Shown here in pieces: positions 24,860-31,281 of a stretch of DNA of 33,292 bases. Below the pieces are notes generated by a model. That model did not search any database and was not told the DNA's origin. It worked only from the letters and a program-made list of their open reading frames with translations. Position 1 is the first letter of the stretch. Each line of letters starts with the position of its first letter. The DNA lies in the NCBI GenBank assembly GCA_025360395.1, contig JANYCH010000172.1, positions 1 to 33,292 of the forward strand, written 5' to 3'. A program made the translations under genes and the position numbers. The stretch comes from Cytophagales bacterium. Lineage in GTDB: Bacteria > Bacteroidota > Bacteroidia > Cytophagales > UBA9547.

Positions 24860-25780
24860 ATGAAAAAATTACTACTTTTTTGTTTTCTAATTTTTGGGCG
24901 CATCATTGTAATAGCCCAACAGGATCCATTATATAGTTCTTATATGCAAAATCCTTTGCTTATCAATCCTGCTTACACTGGTACTTATAATATGTTCAGC
25001 GTCACAGCATTGTCAAGGTGGCAATGGGTAAATATGTCTGGGGCACCAGTTACTAATAGTCTTACCGCACATTCTTCTATATATAAGAATAAATTAGGAG
25101 TGGGGGCTATATTGGTGAATGATAGGTTTGGTATAAATAATAATTATGAGGGCTATGGAACGTTTGCTTATAAGATTAATATGGGTGAAAAGGAAGATAA
25201 TGTGCTTTCTTTCGGGATGCAGGCCGGAATAATGAATTATAATTTTAATTATCTCCAGGATGGATTAAGAATCAAAGATGAGGAAGATCCTAATTTCCCA
25301 AAAGGAAGGATAAATGCAACTGAGCCTAATTTTGGAGCAGGTGTATTTTACAGAAATGAAAAACTTTTTGCAGGATTTTCTGCACCGAAAATTTTAAACA
25401 GCAAGTTTGCCGAATTAAACAATGGCACATCTCAATACAGGAGGCATTTCTTTTTTACAGGGGGTTATTTATTTGACCTAATCAATTTTCAGGTAAAACC
25501 ATCGTTTTTAATCAAATATGTAGATGGGGCACCTGTCTCAATAGATATAAATGGGAGTGTTTTAATTAAAGATTTTATATGGCTTGGAACCTCTATAAGA
25601 AACTTAAATACAATTGTGTTAATGACCCAATTGCAATTAACAGACAATTTCAGATTAGGTTATGCTCTAGATATACCCATCAATAAGGTTATCAAAACCA
25701 GCTATGGATCACATGAATTAATGTTAAACATGGATCTTAAGCTCTTAAAAAGCCACGATATAGGTTTTAGATATTTTTAA
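24860..25780 (+). CDS. PorP/SprF family type IX secretion-associated membrane protein
   Basis: A 306-residue outer-membrane protein of the PorP/SprF family. After the signal peptide (cleaved near VIAQ) it has the family hallmark QQDPLYSSYMQNPLLINPAYTGT, then RWQWVNMSGAPVT and alternating beta strands such as GAILVNDRFGINNN and FGAGVFYRNEKLFAGFSAPKI. SprF-like proteins help export or anchor specific T9SS substrates such as adhesins, and many genomes carry several copies. No large substrate gene lies beside it, although the T9SS cellulase is 4 kb away. The frame extends to a GTG nine codons earlier; the ATG before KKLLLFCFL is chosen. A TAGTTTTG box at 24736-24743 is a possible -7 element. Confidence 0.92.
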   Translation: MKKLLLFCFLIFGRIIVIAQQDPLYSSYMQNPLLINPAYTGTYNMFSVTALSRWQWVNMSGAPVTNSLTAHSSIYKNKLGVGAILVNDRFGINNNYEGYGTFAYKINMGEKEDNVLSFGMQAGIMNYNFNYLQDGLRIKDEEDPNFPKGRINATEPNFGAGVFYRNEKLFAGFSAPKILNSKFAELNNGTSQYRRHFFFTGGYLFDLINFQVKPSFLIKYVDGAPVSIDINGSVLIKDFIWLGTSIRNLNTIVLMTQLQLTDNFRLGYALDIPINKVIKTSYGSHELMLNMDLKLLKSHDIGFRYF

Positions 25781-25795
25781 GGAATTGTTTTTGCA

Positions 25796-25822
25796 AAGTA
25801 GATTGTTAAGGCAATTCTACTT
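25796..25822. terminator. Possible convergent terminator (PorP/SprF / TPR gene)
   Basis: AAGTAGATTG pairs with CAA-TCTACTT around the loop TTAAGG with one bulged T. It lies across the end of the leftward TPR gene in a 25-base convergent gap. There is no strong T-tract. Confidence 0.35.
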
Positions 25823-27167
25823 CTTCCTGGATAAAACATCCCAGTTTCACCTTATCGCCGCTTTTGGCTTCTCCAGACCTGTATAGTTCGGTAAGATTTG
25901 CATTTTCCTTCCAGGCGTCAGACTCTTCACTGTTAGATAGGCTCCAGGCAATATTTGATAAGAGAATATGAAAAGCAGCTAATTCTTTAGCTGTCTGAAA
26001 GTTGCAGGTTCGTTCTCCTTTTTGATATAATTTTGATAAAAATCTTAATCCTTCAGTTTCATCAGGAAGAAGTTCATGAACTGTTATTGCGTATTGTTTT
26101 GCTTTTTTAAAATCCCTTAGATTTTCTGAAGCGGTTGCCATTCCTAAATAACCATCGGCTTTTTCAATAGGACTTGATGCGCTTTTTATTGCAAGGTCGT
26201 AACTTTCCAATGCCTGAGAATATTTTTTCTCAGACATACTATTATTAGCCTTGATCATAAAGTCTGTGAAATTATTAACCAGCTCTTTTTTTTCAACAAC
26301 ACCAGGATTATTAGCTGCCAATGTATTCGTTGCTTTTGGGTCGCTGGATACCAAAGCTGTTTTTATTTCCATGCCTTTAGGGGTTGCGCAGCCACGCTGG
26401 ACTAGCAATGTTGCCACGCTTTGAGTTTCTTCAGATCCTTCCCTGCCAGATAGTAAGTCCGGATGAAGGTATCCGTGCAATTGGCCACAACTCATTTTCG
26501 GACATTTAATCAATTCTCTTTTTAAGCTTTTGTATGGAGCTTTCCAGAGATGGTCATTGTAGGCCATTGCCTTACTTTTTGTAAACTGCCATAAAGAATC
26601 AATATTCACCTTGTCATGGAGGTCACAGGCGCAAAAAGCCATCATTTTCAGGTTATATGGATGGAGGTTCTCTTTGTCAGCATCATATATCCTTTTATAA
26701 AGAGCACAATACCTGCGCAAACTATCTGGTTGTTTGTAATAATAATCTCTAACATCCCGGCCTTTATAGTTCAATACTTCAATTGGGTTTCTGCTGGAGG
26801 CAAACCATTTATCGTACAAAACCATTAAACTATCAAACAAATATTTTGAATGTTTGTCCCTTCCTGCTAGTTTATGGTTATAATATAGCTTCGCATTATA
26901 GAAGAAACAATCGGGTTGCCGTGGGTTTTCTTTAAGGGTTTCGGTGATGAGTTCATGGGCCTGTTCATGGTCATGATGCTTCACAAGTACTTGTAAATGC
27001 TCACAAACAGAAGGCATATCCAACTCAACTGCTTTTTGCTGGCCATGGTCATGATGATATCCGGAATTAGAATATTGCTGGGCTGAGACCTGCAAAACGC
27101 CCCAAAATAATAGGCAACCTATTATTTTACTGTATCTAAAAGGAATTTTAAAGTTGAATGAATTCAA
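25806..27167 (-). CDS. Exported TPR protein with His-rich N-terminus
   Basis: An exported protein of about 453 residues with no family I can name. A signal peptide (basic FRYSK, hydrophobic IIGCLLFWGVL, cleavage near VSAQ) is followed by two HHDH motifs (about residues 38-41 and 64-67), paired cysteines (FCACDLHD, CPKMSCGQLHGYLH) and C-terminal TPR-like helices (SQALESYDLAIK, KADGYLGMATASENLRDFKKA). The longest frame starts at a GTG (27224), but a full promoter lies across those codons, so the TTG at 27167 is preferred. The His/Cys motifs hint at metal binding, and the TPRs at protein partners; neither is proven. It is convergent with the PorP/SprF gene. Confidence 0.7.
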   Translation of the reverse strand: MNSFNFKIPFRYSKIIGCLLFWGVLQVSAQQYSNSGYHHDHGQQKAVELDMPSVCEHLQVLVKHHDHEQAHELITETLKENPRQPDCFFYNAKLYYNHKLAGRDKHSKYLFDSLMVLYDKWFASSRNPIEVLNYKGRDVRDYYYKQPDSLRRYCALYKRIYDADKENLHPYNLKMMAFCACDLHDKVNIDSLWQFTKSKAMAYNDHLWKAPYKSLKRELIKCPKMSCGQLHGYLHPDLLSGREGSEETQSVATLLVQRGCATPKGMEIKTALVSSDPKATNTLAANNPGVVEKKELVNNFTDFMIKANNSMSEKKYSQALESYDLAIKSASSPIEKADGYLGMATASENLRDFKKAKQYAITVHELLPDETEGLRFLSKLYQKGERTCNFQTAKELAAFHILLSNIAWSLSNSEESDAWKENANLTELYRSGEAKSGDKVKLGCFIQEEVELP

Positions 27168-27199
27168 AGCCTTTAAGCTTAATAATTTTTGGAGTAAAC

Positions 27200-27230
27200 C
27201 AAATTTAGCTTCTTTCTTTGCCACTCACAA
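27200..27230 (-). promoter_or_regulatory. Promoter of the His-rich TPR gene
   Basis: Minus-strand TTG (27228-27230) and TAAATTTG (27200-27207) are exactly 20 bases apart, a full match to the Bacteroidota promoter form, as at the receptor operon. It overlaps the apparent GTG start at 27224 and therefore argues for a downstream start. Confidence 0.7.
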
Positions 27231-27283
27231 CTCTGATGCCTTCTTTTAGCTAAAGATTTCTACTTGAATAATTTCAAAAGCCT

Positions 27284-28615
27284 TTACTCATGTAAATAAA
27301 TGCGCATTTTGTAATTGCGAGCTATAAAAATGAAACCTATTGAAGTAATAAACATCATCCCAACAAAGAACCAGTAATAGTTGGCACCAACAAGCTTAGA
27401 AGTTCCATCCGGATTTTGGATCACATAATTGATTATGGCCGTTATCAGGTTTCCCAGTGAAATGGAAAGCATATACATCCCCATAATCAGAGATTTCATA
27501 TTATGTGGTGCTTGTGAATAAGAGAATTCTAAACCGGTACCATATACTAAAACTTCTGAGGCCGTAAGGATAATATATGCAACCACCTGCCACATGATTG
27601 ATATTTCAATATGCTCCTGTATTTTTTCTTCGGCCAATGCTATGACAATAAATGAAATGGCAGCCAAAAACATTCCAATAGAAATTTTCCTTAATGACGT
27701 TAGAGGGAAAAATTTACTGACTTGTGGATATAGAAAATAAGAGAAAAATGGTACAAAAATGATGACAAATAAAGCATTTAAAAATTGAAGCTGGTCAGGA
27801 AGCATGTCAAAATTAATAAAACCCAGGTCCACATGCTTGCTCATATATTTGGAATCGGCCTGAATAACCCAGGCAGAACCAGTCTGCTCCCAAAGAGACC
27901 AGAAGACTGAGAAAAAAAGGTAAATAATACCTATTGCTTTTAAAGTTTCAATAACCTCTGGTTCTTTAAAACCATCAACATATTTTTTAAGCCCTACAGG
28001 TGGTACTGTTATATATTTATGTCTTCCCATCCAGAAAACGACTGTTGCGGCCATCATTAAAATACCAGGTACTCCAAAAGCAACGTGAGGTCCATATTCT
28101 CTTAGTAAATAAGGGGTTAAAAGGATTGAAAATATAGATCCTATGTTTATTGACAGATAAAACATGTTGTATACCTTTTCCAGAAGATAGGAGTTTGATT
28201 TATTAAATTGATCTCCTACATGGGCCGAAACGCATGGTTTAATACCTCCTGAACCCAATGCTATTAATGTTAATCCCAGCGAAAGGCCCAAACGGGTTTC
28301 GTCCCATGCCAGGGCAAGGTGTCCTGCACAGTATACTAAGGACAAAACAATGATTGTCCTGTATTTTCCCCAAAGAATATCTGATAATAAAGCCCCCAGT
28401 ATTGGAAAAAAATAATTAGCTGTTAAAAACATATGATACCAGACTTTACTTTCTTCATTGCTCATCGGGTCTGGCTGACCGGCCGCATCCATGAGATATT
28501 TGGTCATGAAAATAGTCAGTATGGTTTTCATCCCATAATAACTAAACCTTTCTGCAAGTTCGTTGCCAATAATATATGCTATGCCTTTCGGCATTTTGTT
28601 ATTATTATTTTCCAT
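27284..28615 (-). CDS. POT/PTR family proton-dependent oligopeptide transporter
   Basis: A 443-residue inner-membrane MFS-type transporter with about 12 helices. The family motif ExxER is at Glu19, Glu22 and Arg23 (GNELAERFSYYGM), and the second signature spans the YNMFYLSINIGSI segment near residue 150. Lys/Arg-rich cytoplasmic loops include LLSDILWGKYR. These permeases import di- and tripeptides with protons. Length is on the short side for Bacteroidota members but the ends look complete. It precedes the TPR gene by 59 bases on the same strand, but the TPR gene has its own promoter. Confidence 0.93.
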   Translation of the reverse strand: MENNNNKMPKGIAYIIGNELAERFSYYGMKTILTIFMTKYLMDAAGQPDPMSNEESKVWYHMFLTANYFFPILGALLSDILWGKYRTIIVLSLVYCAGHLALAWDETRLGLSLGLTLIALGSGGIKPCVSAHVGDQFNKSNSYLLEKVYNMFYLSINIGSIFSILLTPYLLREYGPHVAFGVPGILMMAATVVFWMGRHKYITVPPVGLKKYVDGFKEPEVIETLKAIGIIYLFFSVFWSLWEQTGSAWVIQADSKYMSKHVDLGFINFDMLPDQLQFLNALFVIIFVPFFSYFLYPQVSKFFPLTSLRKISIGMFLAAISFIVIALAEEKIQEHIEISIMWQVVAYIILTASEVLVYGTGLEFSYSQAPHNMKSLIMGMYMLSISLGNLITAIINYVIQNPDGTSKLVGANYYWFFVGMMFITSIGFIFIARNYKMRIYLHE

Positions 28616-28725
28616 AATTGATGTTCTACAGATGCAAAACCTTCAAATTAAAATACTAATCGACTACTAAAATAATTTTTAACTAAAAATCTGTCAGCTT
28701 TTTAAAAAATAACACACTATGTTTC

Positions 28726-28733
28726 TAGTTTTG
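28726..28733 (+). promoter_or_regulatory. -7 box (TAGTTTTG) of the cytochrome-b-like gene
   Basis: TAGTTTTG fits TAnnTTTG. No TTG lies 20 bases upstream. It sits 25 bases before the ATG at 28758 and downstream of an upstream ATG at 28719, supporting 28758 as the start. Confidence 0.35.
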
Positions 28734-28757
28734 TTCAATAACAAATATAAGTTTCAT

Positions 28758-29210
28758 ATGTACCAGGTACTTTTAATAATCCATTCAATTTTAAGATATG
28801 CATTTCTTTTTTCAGCCTTATATGCTATCTATCGGTCCGTTTCTGGTTGGCAAAATAAGTTGCCATATACAGATAGGGACAATAAGGCAAGTGTATTTTT
28901 GATTCTGTTTACCCACTCCCAGGTGGTAATTGGCTTGCTATTGTATTTTGTATTCAGCCCTTATACTGCAACTCCAATGAAAGAAGCGATGAAAGACAGT
29001 GTTTTGAGATTTTGGAAAGTGGAGCATATCTCCATGATGTTAATAGCAGCAGTTCTGATTCAGGTTGGAAGGATCGTTTCTAAAAAAGCATCAACAGATT
29101 TGGAGAAGCATAAAAAGGCCGCAATTTTTTACATAATAGGCTTATTGTTGGTTTTGGCAAGTATTCCCTGGCCATTTGCCAACGTTGCAAGACCTTGGTT
29201 AAGGTATTAA
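28758..29210 (+). CDS. Four-helix membrane protein, cytochrome-b-like
   Basis: A 150-residue inner-membrane protein with four transmembrane helices at about 5-26, 46-68, 88-107 and 119-138. His9, His53 and His90 lie at or within helices and His118 at the edge of the fourth, the pattern expected for haem-ligating four-helix bundles; similar Bacteroidota proteins are commonly called 'cytochrome B'. Haem binding is inferred. The frame opens at an ATG 13 codons earlier, but a -7 promoter box lies between the two, so the ATG at 28758 (MYQVLLIIHSILR) is used. A strong hairpin terminator follows immediately. Confidence 0.75.
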   Translation: MYQVLLIIHSILRYAFLFSALYAIYRSVSGWQNKLPYTDRDNKASVFLILFTHSQVVIGLLLYFVFSPYTATPMKEAMKDSVLRFWKVEHISMMLIAAVLIQVGRIVSKKASTDLEKHKKAAIFYIIGLLLVLASIPWPFANVARPWLRY

Positions 29211-29212
29211 AA

Positions 29213-29244
29213 AAAGGCCTGATCAGTTTCCTGACCAGGCCTTT
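29213..29244. terminator. Bidirectional intrinsic terminator
   Basis: A 14-bp stem (AAAGGCCTGATCAG against CTGACCAGGCCTTT, one A-C mismatch) closes on TTTC. On the plus strand it is followed by CTTT, and on the minus strand by a run of seven T, so it terminates the cytochrome-like gene and especially a leftward transcript, here the small Lys-rich gene. Confidence 0.85.
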
Positions 29245-29265
29245 CTTTAAAGATTTTAGTAAGTG

Positions 29266-29367
29266 TTATTCTTTTGATTTTGACTTACTTTCTTTCTCTG
29301 TTTTATTTGATTTGTTAGCACTCTTTGCAGGAGTTGCTTTTGCGGATTTACTTTTCTCGTTCTTCAT
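29266..29367 (-). CDS. Small Lys/Ser/Ala-rich protein (33 aa)
   Basis: A complete 33-residue frame from ATG to TAA. It starts MKNEKSKSAKATPAKSANKS and contains 11 Lys and 7 Ser and no aromatic residue, like a histone H1-type tail or a disordered nucleic-acid-binding peptide. Support comes from the strong T-tailed terminator placed 21 bases after its stop and oriented for this strand, and from the lack of any other gene in the region. No clear ribosome-binding site is visible, as is usual in this phylum. Function is unknown. Confidence 0.6.
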   Translation of the reverse strand: MKNEKSKSAKATPAKSANKSNKTEKESKSKSKE

Positions 29368-29651
29368 AGCTATTGTTATTTATTTAGGATTTATATTAAA
29401 TTTCCATGCCATACAACGGGGATATGGGGTTTAAACCTGTCTGAACAGAACACTATAATTTACTTTTGGCATACTTTCAAATTGTTTATCAGAAGGCTGA
29501 AAACTGCAATAATCAGTAAATTTGGTCCCAACCAAGTGCTATCCAAGAAAAAAGAGATATTTTGCAGCATTAATCCCTATTAGCTATCATAAGGCAACCA
29601 TTATTTATTTTAGCATGAGGGTACTTTTAAAAACATAAAAGAATTAAAATA
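29368..29651. other. Intergenic region upstream of the S41 protease
   Basis: A 284-base AT-rich gap between divergent genes. It holds two plus-strand -7-like boxes, TACTTTTG (29461-29468) and TAAATTTG (29517-29524), both lacking a -33 TTG at 20 bases. A small TTGGT/ACCAA stem overlaps the second. No further gene is seen. Confidence 0.4.
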
Positions 29652-31265
29652 ATGAATCGTTTCAAAATAACCCTGATAGTACTTTCATCAATAACTGTTG
29701 GGCTTTTAAGTGGGTTTATCCTCGCTTCTGATGATAAAAATAATGAAGCATTGACTAACGGATTGAACAAAATGCGGGAAATACTTACTTATGTCAATCA
29801 TGATTATGTAGATACCGTAAACACAGAAAAACTTATTGATTTTGGTATTCAGAAAATGCTAGCAAAACTAGATCCCCATACGGTTTATATTACTAAATCT
29901 GAAACTGAGCAAACGAAACTACAGCTCGAAAGCAATTTTGATGGAATTGGAGTAGAATTTAATCTTATCAGAGATACAATTGTTGTGGTTGCCCCTATAA
30001 CAGGGGGGCCTTCCGAACAATTAGGAATTTTATCCGGTGACAAAATTATAAATATTGACGGCGAGAATGTGGCAGGTGTTCACATGACCAACATGGGTGT
30101 GTTTAAAAGGCTGAGAGGAACAAAAGGAACAAAAGTAAAAGTCAAAATAAAACGCGGAGCTTCACCTAAACTTGTAGATTACACAATTACCAGGGACAAA
30201 ATCCCAAGCATTTCTGTTGATGTAAGTTATATGATTGACGATTCAACTGGTTTTGCCAAAGTAACGCGTTTTACTGCTACTACAGATCAAGAGCTTCATG
30301 CAAGCCTTCAGAAATTAAAAGACAAGGGTATGAAAAAATTAGTTCTTGATTTAAGGGACAACTCCGGGGGATACCTGAATACTGCTGTTAAAATGGCAGA
30401 TGAATTTCTTTCATCCAACAGGAACATTGTCTATACTAAATCAAAGAATACCAGATATGATCAGAGATATAATACCTCGCCACTTAATGATGGTTTATTC
30501 GAGAAAGGCCCTTTAATTGTATTAATAAATGAAGGCAGTGCCTCTGCTTCAGAAATTGTTTCCGGAGCATTGCAGGATAATGACAGGGCTTTGGTAATAG
30601 GAAGAAGATCATTTGGTAAAGGTCTGGTCCAAATGCCAATTTCCCTATCCGACGGATCGGAATTGAGGCTTACTATATCAAGATACTACATCCCGAGTGG
30701 AAGGTGCATACAAAAACCATATTCTATGGACGATGAAGGCGAAGCCTATCAAAAAGATCTTTTAAACCGGTTTAAAAAGGGAGAATTCTTTAGCGCCGAC
30801 AGTATTAAACAAAGTGATTCAGTTAAATATAAAACACTTTCAGGACGTATTGTTTATGGAGGAGGAGGTATTATGCCCGATTATTTTGTAGCAAGGGATA
30901 CAACACCCTATACAACTACGCTGGCTGAAATGTACAATAAAGATGTTTTAAGGGAATATTCCCTTCAATACTTTATCAATAATAAAAAGAAACTGGAAAA
31001 ACTTACACTAATTGAATACAAAAAGAATTTTAATATTTCAGACGTTCAATGGAATGAAATCCTTCAATTGGCAAAAAATTCGGGGGTGAAAACAAAAGAC
31101 GACGAGCTTAAAAGGTCAGAATTGTTTATCAAAAACCAGATCAAGGCACTCATTGCAAGGTCCATATGGAAAAATGAAGGTTATTATTCAGTTACAAATG
31201 AGAATGATGAGCTATTACAGAATTCTTTAAAACTTTTTGGGAAGGCACGTCAGATCACTAAATAA
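29652..31265 (+). CDS. S41 family C-terminal processing peptidase (CtpA/Prc-like)
   Basis: A 537-residue periplasmic serine protease anchored by an N-terminal hydrophobic segment (residues 5-25, SSITVGLLSGFILA). A PDZ domain lies at about 85-170 (NFDGIGVEFN... SGDKIINIDGENV). The peptidase domain has VLDLRDNSGGYL and the catalytic dyad Ser298 (EGSASASEI) and Lys323 (RRSFGKG), 25 residues apart as in Prc. Tail-specific proteases of this type cut or mature exported and lipoprotein substrates. The ATG start is preceded by an AT-rich leader. The PAS-sensor gene follows by 16 bases, so they may be cotranscribed. Confidence 0.94.
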   Translation: MNRFKITLIVLSSITVGLLSGFILASDDKNNEALTNGLNKMREILTYVNHDYVDTVNTEKLIDFGIQKMLAKLDPHTVYITKSETEQTKLQLESNFDGIGVEFNLIRDTIVVVAPITGGPSEQLGILSGDKIINIDGENVAGVHMTNMGVFKRLRGTKGTKVKVKIKRGASPKLVDYTITRDKIPSISVDVSYMIDDSTGFAKVTRFTATTDQELHASLQKLKDKGMKKLVLDLRDNSGGYLNTAVKMADEFLSSNRNIVYTKSKNTRYDQRYNTSPLNDGLFEKGPLIVLINEGSASASEIVSGALQDNDRALVIGRRSFGKGLVQMPISLSDGSELRLTISRYYIPSGRCIQKPYSMDDEGEAYQKDLLNRFKKGEFFSADSIKQSDSVKYKTLSGRIVYGGGGIMPDYFVARDTTPYTTTLAEMYNKDVLREYSLQYFINNKKKLEKLTLIEYKKNFNISDVQWNEILQLAKNSGVKTKDDELKRSELFIKNQIKALIARSIWKNEGYYSVTNENDELLQNSLKLFGKARQITK

Positions 31266-31281
31266 TACTTTAAAATTCAAA

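Noticed and set aside
29195..29434. 79-codon plus-strand ORF after the cytochrome-like gene
   Set aside because: It runs through the strong terminator hairpin and is the reverse reading of the Lys-rich small gene; its Phe/Leu richness is the complement of Lys/Glu codons.
29519..29533. TTGGT/ACCAA stem upstream of the S41 protease
   Set aside because: A 5-bp stem with no conserved context; too weak to call an operator.
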